Origin: an uncultured Oscillospiraceae bacterium
GTDB taxonomy: Bacteria > Bacillota > Clostridia > Oscillospirales > Oscillospiraceae
Assembly: GCA_900763675.1 (NCBI GenBank)
Contig: CAAFLE010000111.1
Coordinates: forward strand, 1-11,982
Length of the DNA: 11,982 nt
Direction: 5' to 3'
The notes beneath the pieces were generated by a model. That model had not been told where the DNA came from. It saw only the letters and a list, made by a program, of their open reading frames with translations, and searched no databases. A program made the position numbers and the translations under genes. Positions 1 to 6,003 of this stretch are shown in pieces (positions within the stretch are counted from its first letter, which is position 1; each line of letters opens with the position of its first letter).

Positions 1-114
1 AGCGATGCCCGCAGTAATCGAGTTGACGGAGGTGGAGCGCGCAGCACAAGAGCCGTCGCAAGACGCGGCGGTAGAAGCGCTGTTCATCGAAAAAGCAAAA
101 CCGAAGCAGTTCAT
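1..114 (-). CDS. Unidentified leftward gene, N-terminal part only
   Basis: A leftward frame opens with ATG at 112-114 and runs off the window edge after 38 codons. It begins MNCFGFAFSMNSAST and is rich in Ser, Ala and Cys. No family is recognised. The support is the signals rather than the protein: a perfect AGGAGG lies at 121-126, six bases before the ATG, and a good sigma-A promoter (TTGACG, 18 bases, TATGAT with TG extension) lies just upstream at 142-171. Alternatives are a GTG start in a different leftward frame with the Shine-Dalgarno abutting it (less likely), or a rightward frame open from the edge to the stop at 146-148. It may also be a short leader peptide or the first codons of a longer protein. 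The product cannot be named from 38 residues. Confidence 0.45.
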   Translation of the reverse strand, partial: MNCFGFAFSMNSASTAASCDGSCAARSTSVNSITAGIA

Positions 115-141
115 GCGGCACCTCCTCTGTAAGATGGGCAT

Positions 142-171
142 ATCATAGCACGGTGCATAACTATGCGTCAA
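142..171 (-). promoter_or_regulatory. Sigma-A promoter of the left-edge gene
   Basis: Read on the minus strand: -35 TTGACG (plus 166-171), an 18-base spacer, and -10 TATGAT (plus 142-147) preceded by TGC, giving an extended -10. The predicted start of transcription is about 10 bases before the AGGAGG of the leftward gene, so the signals line up. Confidence 0.7.
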
Positions 172-237
172 TAGGAAAAAGCAAAACAATTTAAAATGCT
201 AAAGCAAAATTTTTGGAGTTTTTCACAAATAAGCCAG

Positions 238-258
238 TTTCTTTTTGGTAAAAAGAAA
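238..258. repeat. A/T inverted repeat between the divergent promoters
   Basis: A perfect 9-base inverted repeat, tttcttttt-ggt-aaaaagaaa, sits in the AT-rich 115-359 intergenic stretch between the leftward gene and the aldolase promoter. It could be a regulator site or just AT-rich promoter-proximal DNA. The rest of this stretch holds only the two promoters and the aldolase ribosome binding site. Confidence 0.3.
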
Positions 259-278
259 AAATTACAGTATTTCGGCAG

Positions 279-307
279 TAGACGCGGCGCGGAAAGGCTG
301 ATATAAT
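279..307 (+). promoter_or_regulatory. Promoter of the aldolase gene
   Basis: A consensus -10 TATAAT is at 302-307. With a 17-base spacer the -35 would be TAGACG at 279-284 (four of six consensus bases). Transcription would start near 314, leaving a leader of about 45 bases with GGAGG at 346-350, nine bases before the ATG. Confidence 0.6.
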
Positions 308-359
308 GCCGAATGGAAAGCGATATACCATATACTTTATATAACGGAGGTAGAATATC

Positions 360-1295
360 ATGCCGATCGTAACCACAAAAGAAATGTTCCGCAAGGCGTA
401 TGAGGGCGGCTATGCCGTAGGCGCTTTCAACGTCAACAACATGGAGATCGTTCAGGGCATCACCGAGGCTGCCGCCGAGGTCAAGGCCCCCGTCATTCTG
501 CAGGTCTCCCGCGGCGCACGCGCCTACGCCAACCACACCTATCTCGTCAAGCTCGTCGAGGCTGCCGAGCAGGAGACCGGACTTCCGATCGCACTGCATC
601 TTGACCACGGCGACAGCTTTGAGCTTTGCAAGAGCTGCATCGACGGCGGCTTCACCTCCGTCATGATCGACGGCAGCAGCAAGTCCTTTGAGGACAACAT
701 CGCTCTCACCCGCCAGGTCGTTGAGTACGCGCACGACCACGGCGTCGTCGTCGAGGCGGAGCTGGGTACGCTCGCCGGCGTGGAGGACGACGTTCACGTT
801 GAAGCCGAGGACAGCTCCTACACCCGTCCCGAGGACGTGGAGGAGTTCGTGACCCGCACCGGCTGCGACAGTCTCGCCATCGCCATCGGCACGAGCCACG
901 GCGCTTACAAGTTCAAGCCCGGCACGAAGCCGCAGCTCCGCTTTGACATTCTCGAAGAGGTCGCGCAGCGTCTGCCCGGCTTCCCCATCGTGCTGCACGG
1001 CGCTTCCTCCGTGCCGCAGGAGTTCGTCCGCATCATCAACGAACACGGCGGCAAAATGCCCGACGCCATCGGCATTCCCGAGGAAATGCTGCGCAAAGCC
1101 GCGACGATGGCGGTCTGCAAGATCAACATTGATTCCGACCTGCGTCTTGCCATGACCGCGTCCATCCGCAAGTACTTTGACGAGCATCCCGAGGGCTTTG
1201 ACCCCCGCGCCTATCTCAAGCCCGCCCGCACCGCCATCCACGACATGGTGCGCCACAAGATCGTAGACGTTCTCGGCTGCGACGGCAAGGCGTAA
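360..1295 (+). CDS. fba: Class II fructose-1,6-bisphosphate aldolase
   Basis: This 311-residue protein is a zinc-dependent class II aldolase that reversibly cleaves fructose-1,6-bisphosphate to dihydroxyacetone phosphate and glyceraldehyde-3-phosphate in cytoplasmic glycolysis and gluconeogenesis. The sequence shows the family hallmarks in order: AFNVNNMEIVQG (22-33); LHLDHGDSFE (79-88) with catalytic Asp82 and zinc ligand His83; EAELG (132-136); GTSHG (177-181) with zinc ligand His180; LHGASSVP (212-219) with zinc ligand His213; and the phosphate-binding KINIDSDLR (254-262). Length is normal for the family. The start is fixed by GGAGG nine bases upstream. The gene is monocistronic, with its own promoter and a strong terminator after it. 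Within class II, tagatose-bisphosphate aldolases are close relatives, so substrate assignment rests on overall resemblance to Fba. Confidence 0.95.
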   Translation: MPIVTTKEMFRKAYEGGYAVGAFNVNNMEIVQGITEAAAEVKAPVILQVSRGARAYANHTYLVKLVEAAEQETGLPIALHLDHGDSFELCKSCIDGGFTSVMIDGSSKSFEDNIALTRQVVEYAHDHGVVVEAELGTLAGVEDDVHVEAEDSSYTRPEDVEEFVTRTGCDSLAIAIGTSHGAYKFKPGTKPQLRFDILEEVAQRLPGFPIVLHGASSVPQEFVRIINEHGGKMPDAIGIPEEMLRKAATMAVCKINIDSDLRLAMTASIRKYFDEHPEGFDPRAYLKPARTAIHDMVRHKIVDVLGCDGKA

Positions 1296-1312
1296 TTTCC
1301 CTTTCAGACATC

Positions 1313-1347
1313 CGGCGCCGGGGCAGAGCTGTCCCGGCGCCGTTTTT
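1313..1347 (+). terminator. Intrinsic terminator after fba
   Basis: A perfect 10-base GC stem (cggcgccggg 1313-1322 with its complement 1333-1342), a short loop extended by one or two inner pairs, then TTTTT at 1343-1347. The run of T ends four bases before the ribosome binding site of the next gene. Confidence 0.9.
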
Positions 1348-1361
1348 CACGAGGTCATGCT

Positions 1362-2018
1362 ATGCAGTTTACCGGATTTACCAAAGAGACCGGCGAGTTC
1401 CTCTGGGAGCTTGCCTTTCACAACGAAAAGCCGTGGTTTGAAGCGCACCGGGCGCAGTTTCTCCGCTCGGTAAAGGAGCCGTTCGACGCTCTGGCGCGGG
1501 AAACGCTTGCGCTCATGCAGGAAAAGTACCCTGACGAGCCGTACAGCCTTCATATCTCGCGCATCTACCGCGACGCCCGGCGGCTGTTCGGACGGGGACC
1601 CTACAAGGATCATCTCTGGTTCACACTCTGGACGGGTGAGGAGCGGCACAACAGCCCCGTGTTCTGGTTTGAGTTGGGTCCCGCTTCGTACAGCTACGGC
1701 GTCGGGTTTTATACCGCAACGAGTGAGCAGATGGCGGCGCTGCGCCGCTATATCGACGCCAACCCCGCCGAGATGGAGCGGCTGGCAAAGCGCGTGGCAA
1801 AAAGCGAATTTCAGCTGGAAGGTGAGCCGTACAAGCGGCTCAAAAAGGACGTCGGCGAGACGCTCAACCCGTGGTACAACCGCAAGTGGATCAGTCTCAG
1901 CGCGGAATATGACCACGGCGGAGCACTCTATACGGAGGAGCTGCCCGGCGTGCTGACCGGCGCCTTTGAACGGCTCATGCCGGCGTACCGGCTGCTCAAG
2001 CGCTTCCCGGCGGAATGA
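1362..2018 (+). CDS. DUF2461 (TIGR02453) family protein
   Basis: A 218-residue soluble protein of the DUF2461 family, whose function is not established. Recognisable family features are the N-terminal HNEKPWFEAHR segment (20-30), the central ISRIYRDARRLFGRGPYKDH block (65-84) with conserved Arg, Asp, Tyr and Lys, and the later FWFELGP and GVGFY strands. No signal peptide or membrane segment is visible. GAGGT at 1351-1355, six bases upstream, supports the start. It follows the fba terminator closely, so it relies on read-through or on a promoter I cannot see in the 66-base gap, and it ends in its own terminator. Length fits the family. The family call is firm and the biochemical role is unknown. 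Confidence 0.85.
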   Translation: MQFTGFTKETGEFLWELAFHNEKPWFEAHRAQFLRSVKEPFDALARETLALMQEKYPDEPYSLHISRIYRDARRLFGRGPYKDHLWFTLWTGEERHNSPVFWFELGPASYSYGVGFYTATSEQMAALRRYIDANPAEMERLAKRVAKSEFQLEGEPYKRLKKDVGETLNPWYNRKWISLSAEYDHGGALYTEELPGVLTGAFERLMPAYRLLKRFPAE

Positions 2019-2019
2019 A

Positions 2020-2059
2020 CCCTTCGGACAGCGGCAAAGCCGCTGTCCGAGGGGTTTTT
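2020..2059 (+). terminator. Strong intrinsic terminator after the DUF2461 gene
   Basis: A stem of about 16 pairs with one G-U (2020-2035 against 2039-2054), an AAA loop, then TTTTT at 2055-2059. It lies between convergent genes. On the minus strand the hairpin is followed only by TTCATT, so it may also weakly stop the amylase transcript. Confidence 0.9.
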
Positions 2060-2063
2060 CCTA

Positions 2064-3344
2064 TCACTCTGTAAGCAGTACCGGCTCCCCGGCGCAGCGG
2101 AGCATACCGCCGCGGACGCTCACACTCTCGCCGGTGATGCGGTTTACATACGCTCCGTCCGACAGCGGCACCCTCACCTCGGCGCTTTTTCCCTTCAGAG
2201 AGAAAACGCCGAGCTTTTTCTTTTTCCCGTCGTCGCGCAGACAAACGGCAATGTCGTTTTCGTCGTCGGCGTCCGCGGTGAACCAGTCGTTCACGGAAAG
2301 GCAGGTCCGGCGCATGGCGTTGAGCTTTTGGAGCAGCGGCGTGATGTCCGTTCCGGTGCGCGGGAACACGTCCTTGTCAAAAAGACTCGGCACGTGGTCG
2401 CAGGAGTATTCCTGCCCGCCGTAGAGCAGCACCGTACCCTTGAGAAAATACAAAAGCGCCGTAAAGCTCCGCCGGGCTTTTTCGTCCGGCACGAGCGCGG
2501 CAATGCGCGGCATATCGTGGTTTTCAAGATACCGGAGCTTCACATAGTTTTCCGGGTAGATCGCCTCCTGAAAGCTCAGCATATCCATCCACGCGCTGAG
2601 CGGCTGCACCCCGGCGATGTATTTATCGAACGTTTCGCGGATGTCGTACTCATACTCCATGTCGAACGCCGTATACAGTTCGTTGTCCGTGGCGGCGGTG
2701 ATGCCGCGCAGCCGGTTAAAGACGAGAAAGCTCCGGTGTACCGATTCTGCAAGCCAGAGACAGCCCGGGTGCACGCGCTCGACCGCAGCGCGTGCCTTCT
2801 GCCAGAAGCCGACCGGCACGAGCGAGGCGACGTCGCACCGGAAGCCGTCCACGATCTCCGCCCAGCGGCACAGATGGGCGATCTGCGCGTCCCAGAGCGC
2901 GGCGCAGGAGTAGTCGAGGTCGATGACGTCCGTCCAGTCGGCGGTCTTGTTGCCGAAATCGCCGTTGGGCTTGCGGTAATAAAACTCCGGATGCTCGGAT
3001 ACATAGACCGCGTCCGGCGACGTGTGGTTGTACACCACGTCGATGATGCATTTCATACCTCGCTCGTGGATCGCGTCCACCAGCGCCCGGAAGTCCGAGA
3101 GCGTGCCGTATTCGGGGTTGACCGCGCCGTAATCGCGGTTGGCATACGGGCAGCCGAGACTGCCCTTTTTCCCCTTTTCCCCGATCGGATGGATGGGCAT
3201 GAGCCAAACGATGTCCGTTCCCAGAGCGCGGATGCGGTCCAAATCGCCGATGAGAGCGCGGAACGTCCCCTCCGGCGTGTGGTTGCGGACATAAACGCTG
3301 TAAATGATCTGCTCGCGCAGCGAAACGCTTGTATTCTCTGCCAT
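2064..3344 (-). CDS. Intracellular GH13 alpha-amylase-family glycosidase
   Basis: A 426-residue glycoside hydrolase family 13 enzyme acting on alpha-glucosidic bonds. All four conserved regions are present: DVVYNH (102-107); GFRCDVA (167-173) with nucleophile Asp171; WLAES (197-201) with acid/base Glu200; and ENHDMPR (274-280) with transition-state-stabilising Asp277. The N-terminal VWLMPIHPIG (46-55) and YGTLSDFRALVD (79-90) belong to the (beta/alpha)8 barrel, and residues from about 365 form a short beta-type C-terminal domain. There is no signal peptide, so it should work in the cytoplasm on imported or stored oligosaccharides. Length is compact for GH13. A GGAGGAGG ribosome binding site lies at 3350-3357. 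It follows the cytidylate-kinase-like gene by 63 bases containing a hairpin. Exact substrate (maltodextrin, trehalose, sucrose-type) cannot be decided by eye. Confidence 0.88.
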   Translation of the reverse strand: MAENTSVSLREQIIYSVYVRNHTPEGTFRALIGDLDRIRALGTDIVWLMPIHPIGEKGKKGSLGCPYANRDYGAVNPEYGTLSDFRALVDAIHERGMKCIIDVVYNHTSPDAVYVSEHPEFYYRKPNGDFGNKTADWTDVIDLDYSCAALWDAQIAHLCRWAEIVDGFRCDVASLVPVGFWQKARAAVERVHPGCLWLAESVHRSFLVFNRLRGITAATDNELYTAFDMEYEYDIRETFDKYIAGVQPLSAWMDMLSFQEAIYPENYVKLRYLENHDMPRIAALVPDEKARRSFTALLYFLKGTVLLYGGQEYSCDHVPSLFDKDVFPRTGTDITPLLQKLNAMRRTCLSVNDWFTADADDENDIAVCLRDDGKKKKLGVFSLKGKSAEVRVPLSDGAYVNRITGESVSVRGGMLRCAGEPVLLTE

Positions 3345-3359
3345 AATGTCCTCCTCCGT

Positions 3360-3399
3360 AAAAATGGGATACCGCCCCGAAACTCCGGTTTCAGGGCGG
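3360..3399 (-). terminator. Hairpin between the kinase-like and amylase genes
   Basis: Minus-strand 12-pair stem (plus 3372-3383 with 3388-3399, one G-U) with a four-base loop. Five U residues follow only after a gap of about seven bases (plus 3360-3364), so it is a poor or leaky terminator that may tune expression between the two genes rather than end transcription. Confidence 0.5.
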
Positions 3400-3407
3400 C
3401 TTTGCGT

Positions 3408-3989
3408 TTATTTCTGCGCGGCGTCGCAGATGAGCTGCACGCACGTCTCCACGCCAAGACTGCCGCTGTTGAGCGTGATGTCGTAGTTGTGGCAGTCGCC
3501 CCAGCGCTGTCCAGTGTAGTGTTCATAGTAGCTGCGGCGGGCGCGATCCTTTTTCTTCATGGCGCGGACGATCTCGGCGGTATCGGTCGTGTTGAGATAG
3601 CCGGAGATGCGCTGCGCCCGGTGCGCCTCGTCGGAATAGATGTAGATGTTCAGCGTCTCGATCCCGGCGTCGTGCAGCACCACGTCGGCGCAGCGCCCGA
3701 GAATGACGCACGGTCCCTGCGCGGCGAGATCGAGAATAACGCTGCGCTGGGTCTCGTAAATGAAATCCTTCTGATCATAGGATATGGGCGTGATGTTGCG
3801 GAGGATGCTCTCCGTGGCGGAGATCTCCTCGCCCTCGCGCTCGATCTGGCTGGCGTCAATGCTGCTCGCCTTTGCCGTGGCGGCAATGATGTCGCGGTCA
3901 TAGAGCGTAACGCCAAGCTTCTTTCCCACGGCAAGACCGATCTCGCGTCCTCCCGCGCCGTACTGCCGGCTGATGGTGATAATCTTCAT
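3408..3989 (-). CDS. Cytidylate-kinase-like family protein (AAA_26 type)
   Basis: A 193-residue P-loop protein of the cytidylate-kinase-like family (Pfam Cytidylate_kin2), widespread in Clostridia. The N-terminus ITISRQYGAGGREIG (4-18) carries the family's variant P-loop GAGGREI. VILGRCAD (95-102) matches the strand holding the conserved Arg, and a basic lid-like segment KKKDRARRSYYEHYTGQRWG lies at 145-164. The fold predicts nucleoside monophosphate phosphorylation, but true Cmk has a different P-loop and length, so the substrate is uncertain. The start is supported by GAGAGG at 4000-4005 and by a promoter at 4020-4048 that would give a very short leader. It is the promoter-proximal gene of a two-gene unit with the amylase. 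Confidence 0.85.
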   Translation of the reverse strand: MKIITISRQYGAGGREIGLAVGKKLGVTLYDRDIIAATAKASSIDASQIEREGEEISATESILRNITPISYDQKDFIYETQRSVILDLAAQGPCVILGRCADVVLHDAGIETLNIYIYSDEAHRAQRISGYLNTTDTAEIVRAMKKKDRARRSYYEHYTGQRWGDCHNYDITLNSGSLGVETCVQLICDAAQK

Positions 3990-4019
3990 TCAATCGCCGC
4001 CTCTCTCGTTTTTTCTATT

Positions 4020-4048
4020 TATATAGCATCTTTTTCCGGAAATTGCAA
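4020..4048 (-). promoter_or_regulatory. Promoter of the cytidylate-kinase-like gene
   Basis: Minus strand: -35 TTGCAA (plus 4043-4048), 17-base spacer, -10 TATATA (plus 4020-4025) preceded by TGC. Both hexamers match four of six consensus bases, spacing is ideal and the -10 is extended. It lies in the AT-rich 66-base gap before the gene. Confidence 0.55.
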
Positions 4049-4055
4049 GACACTT

Positions 4056-4592
4056 TCAGAGAATGCGCCCATCCTTCAGCGCAAAGATCGCATACTCCAC
4101 GCCCTCGATCGTGCGTTTTTCCACCATGCGCTCCGTCGGCAGCCCCCACGCCGCCATAGGGATCGCCCGGTACGGCTGGTTTTTCACGACCGCATACAAG
4201 CTCCCGTCCCCCGCGTCGCGCCAGAGAATGTCCGGCGAGCGCTCCCGCGGCTTTGCCGGGGCGCTCTGCACCGGCTCCGGCTTTCGCTCCGGCGGTCTTT
4301 CCGGTTTTTTCTCCGGCGCGGGAGCCGGTCCCCCCGCCTCTCCGGCGTATTCGATCTCCGCCGGAAATTCCGAGAGCGCGGCGCGGCTCAGCCGCCGGTG
4401 CAGCGTCAGCGCACCGTTTTCCGGCGTCATCACGCCGAGATACCCCTCTTTCCCGCCGCCGTATACGCTCAGCCGCACAAGTGTGCCGGGATCCTCGCAC
4501 CGGGCGTCGAAGCGCGTCGTCAGCCCCTCGAGGGAAACGGTCAGCGTTCCCTTTTTCTCGCCGTTGATCCGGATCGGATAGGTCTCACCCAT
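4056..4592 (-). CDS. Unknown two-domain protein with Pro/Lys/Glu linker
   Basis: A 178-residue protein I cannot assign to a named family, although similar hypothetical proteins seem familiar from Oscillospiraceae. The start MGETYPIRING is chosen because GGGGTG (4598-4603) lies five bases upstream. The longer frame to 4685 would read through the upstream hairpin and overlap the toxin gene. Residues 1-83 look like a small all-beta domain (alternating TYPIRI, GTLTVSLEGLTTRF, LVRLSVYGG, EGYLGVM). Residues 86-120 are a disordered linker dominated by Pro, Lys, Glu and Arg. Residues 121-178 form a second small domain (DILWRD, SLYAVVKNQPYRAIPMAAWG, GVEYAIFALKDGRIL). No signal peptide, membrane segment or catalytic motif is visible. 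It lies directly downstream of mazF, whose terminator overlaps its ribosome binding site. Confidence 0.7.
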   Translation of the reverse strand: MGETYPIRINGEKKGTLTVSLEGLTTRFDARCEDPGTLVRLSVYGGGKEGYLGVMTPENGALTLHRRLSRAALSEFPAEIEYAGEAGGPAPAPEKKPERPPERKPEPVQSAPAKPRERSPDILWRDAGDGSLYAVVKNQPYRAIPMAAWGLPTERMVEKRTIEGVEYAIFALKDGRIL

Positions 4593-4624
4593 AAAAACAC
4601 CCCGTCCACATTGTATGGACGGGG
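4593..4624 (-). terminator. mazF terminator overlapping the next gene's ribosome binding site
   Basis: Minus-strand hairpin with a perfect 9-base stem (CCCCGTCCA, plus 4616-4624, pairing with TGGACGGGG, plus 4600-4608) and a seven-base loop, followed by TG and TTTTT (plus 4593-4597), then directly the ATG of the downstream gene. The 3' arm contributes the GGGG of that gene's Shine-Dalgarno, so the same element can end the mazF transcript and mask translation of any read-through message. Confidence 0.75.
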
Positions 4625-4653
4625 CGGACGCTCTATGACGGGGACAACCGCGC

Positions 4654-5025
4654 TCATTGCGGCGGCGTGCCGGGTGTTCTGCCAAGACCGAAGCTCACGG
4701 CGATCGCGCCGTTGACACGGTCCATCACCGCGTCCGGCAGCTTGCCCATCCGCTCGCGCAGACGCGATTTGTCAATCGTGCGGATCTGTTCGAGCAGTAT
4801 GACGCTGTCGCGGGTGAGACCGCAGCTTGCCCCGGTAAGCTCAATGTGCGTGGGCAGGCGTGCTTTGCCGGTCTGCGAAGTGATGGCGGCGGCAATGACC
4901 GTGGGGCTGTGGCGGTTGCCGGTGTCGTTCTGCACGATCAGCACCGGGCGCATCCCGCCCTGCTCGCTGCCGACAACGGGACTGAGATCGGCGAAATAGA
5001 TGTCCCCTCTCCGAACTGTACTCAT
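4654..5025 (-). CDS. mazF: MazF/PemK-family endoribonuclease toxin, no adjacent antitoxin
   Basis: A 123-residue type II toxin of the MazF (EndoA) family, which cleaves mRNA at short sequence motifs and slows growth. The family core is intact: [20 protein letters not shown] (4-23), RPVLIVQND (26-34) with the catalytic-type Arg26, AAAITSQ (45-51) with the conserved Thr49, PTHIEL (58-63), and [17 protein letters not shown] (73-89), closely resembling Bacillus EndoA. The start at 5025 is preferred over an upstream in-frame ATG because GGGAGAG lies at about 5034-5040 and homologues begin near VRRGD. No MazE/EndoAI-like gene is found upstream: only 103 bases separate it from the XRE gene, and they hold no other frame with good signals. 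No convincing promoter was found in that gap, so it may share the XRE transcript. Confidence 0.92.
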   Translation of the reverse strand: MSTVRRGDIYFADLSPVVGSEQGGMRPVLIVQNDTGNRHSPTVIAAAITSQTGKARLPTHIELTGASCGLTRDSVILLEQIRTIDKSRLRERMGKLPDAVMDRVNGAIAVSFGLGRTPGTPPQ

Positions 5026-5128
5026 GCGATTCACTCTCCCATGAAAGGAAAATCTCGCCCGATACATCTTATGTAGGGCTACACACATTTTCCCTCGTTA
5101 AGAGTGAAAATATACGCTCGCGGGAGCT

Positions 5129-5809
5129 TTAATCCTTGTCGGGGGCAAGACCTGTGCAGGTGACGTCGCCGCCCGCGACGACACGACCGCGGATATTGCC
5201 GCAGCGGATGCCGTCCCCTGCAGTTACGCCGCCCTCCACGTCTTTGCACTCCACGCTGTCCCCGGCGTGTACGTTGCCGTCAACGCTGCCGCAGGTCACG
5301 CTGTCGCCCGCGTTGACGTGCCCGAGTACATTGCCGCACTGTACACCGTCGCCCGCGTTTATGTCCCCTTCGACGGTCGTATTCGGGCCGCAGATCACGG
5401 AAAATTCACTCTGAATGTTGACAGCAGGACCGTCGTAGCGAAAATCGACGTTCACGCGCTCCCGCGCCCCGCGGGAAAAGGCGCTGTGGCCCACGAGCCG
5501 GTGACCGAGAAACAGCACCGCATGCAGCTCCGTCTCGTCGCCGCTCCACGGAAGCTCATGGTATACGACCGGCGGCTCCGCGGCGCTTGCCGTCTCACCC
5601 GCCGCAGCGCGGCCGAAGAGTGCGTCCACGCTCACGCCGAAATAATCCGCAATCTCCGGCAGCATCAGCACGTCCGGGCAGGACAGCCCGTTTTCCCATT
5701 TGCTTACCGCCTGGGCGCTGACGCCGAACTGCGCGGCGAGTGCGTCCTGCGTAAGATCCTTTTCGCGCCGCAGCGCGGCGATCGTCGTTCCGATAATGTT
5801 CTGTTCCAT
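5129..5809 (-). CDS. XRE regulator fused to a cysteine-ladder beta-repeat domain
   Basis: A 226-residue protein. Residues 6-67 are a classic XRE helix-turn-helix (LTQDALAAQFGVSAQAVSKWEN, read in two parts at 19-29 and 30-40, then PDVLMLPEIADYFGVSVDALFG). A linker and a beta-rich part follow (about 80-135). From about 139 to 218 the sequence repeats with an exact 15-residue period of the type GxVxAGDxVxCGxVxG. Cys occurs at 158, 173, 188, 203 and 218, plus Cys140. Such Gly/Val/Asp repeats resemble the polymer-forming (bactofilin-like) beta-helix tails found on some clostridial XRE proteins, so self-assembly is plausible. AGGAGG at 5818-5823, eight bases before the ATG, fixes the start; the longer frame to 5938 lacks support. 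It is the gene before mazF. DNA binding is well supported, while the role of the tail is inference. Confidence 0.85.
   Translation of the reverse strand: MEQNIIGTTIAALRREKDLTQDALAAQFGVSAQAVSKWENGLSCPDVLMLPEIADYFGVSVDALFGRAAAGETASAAEPPVVYHELPWSGDETELHAVLFLGHRLVGHSAFSRGARERVNVDFRYDGPAVNIQSEFSVICGPNTTVEGDINAGDGVQCGNVLGHVNAGDSVTCGSVDGNVHAGDSVECKDVEGGVTAGDGIRCGNIRGRVVAGGDVTCTGLAPDKD
5150..5365 (-). repeat. 45-base coding tandem repeats (15-residue units)
   Basis: The 3' part of the XRE gene encodes about five units of 15 residues, each with the core AGD-x-V-x-C-G/K. DNA units are diverged, so the period is held at protein level and not by recent duplication. The invariant Cys codons are spaced exactly 45 bases apart. 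Confidence 0.8.
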
Positions 5810-5888
5810 TGCATTGACCTCCTGAAAAGCATTTGTATCCGGACGGCTACAGCATACGCGGACTGCCGCGGTTTCCGCAAGCATCGGG

Positions 5889-5907
5889 CGGTTGAGTCGC
5901 TCAACCG
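5889..5907. promoter_or_regulatory. Possible operator upstream of the XRE gene
   Basis: A perfect inverted repeat CGGTTGAG-TCG-CTCAACCG lies 80 bases before the XRE start codon. The half-site GGTTGA recurs as direct copies at 5910-5915 and 5944-5949. This is typical in size for an XRE binding site, so autoregulation is plausible. No strong -35/-10 pair was found between it and the gene. Confidence 0.4.
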
Positions 5908-5938
5908 TTGGTTGAATTGCATTTTTCCCATGCCGCAA

Positions 5939-5956
5939 CCGGCGGTTGACCGCCGG
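5939..5956. repeat. Short hairpin ccggcgg-ttga-ccgccgg
   Basis: A perfect seven-base stem with a four-base loop that contains part of the third GGTTGA element. No U-tract follows on either strand, so it is not a classic terminator. Confidence 0.4.
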
Positions 5957-5964
5957 AAACGACG

Positions 5965-5990
5965 CGGCGGCGGTTCAAAAACCGCCGCCG
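5965..5990. repeat. 11-pair GC hairpin downstream of the cupin gene
   Basis: A perfect stem cggcggcggtt (5965-5975) with aaccgccgccg (5980-5990) and a four-base loop, 13 bases after the cupin stop on the minus strand. It has no U-tract after the stem. It may stabilise the 3' end of the cupin message or act as a non-canonical terminator. Confidence 0.5.
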
Positions 5991-6003
5991 GAGCGCCGAA
6001 GCA

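Noticed and set aside
92..209. Three copies of aaagcaaaa (92-100, 178-186, 201-209)
   Set aside because: Short A-rich words in AT-rich DNA with irregular spacing; one lies inside coding sequence.
168..1256. Long leftward open frame opposite the aldolase gene
   Set aside because: It is a shadow of a high-GC coding sequence; the aldolase on the plus strand has all catalytic motifs and proper start signals.
2328..4715. A 795-codon plus-strand open frame
   Set aside because: It runs antisense to the amylase, kinase-like and unknown genes, is very Arg-rich, and has no ribosome site; it reflects GC-rich antisense openness.
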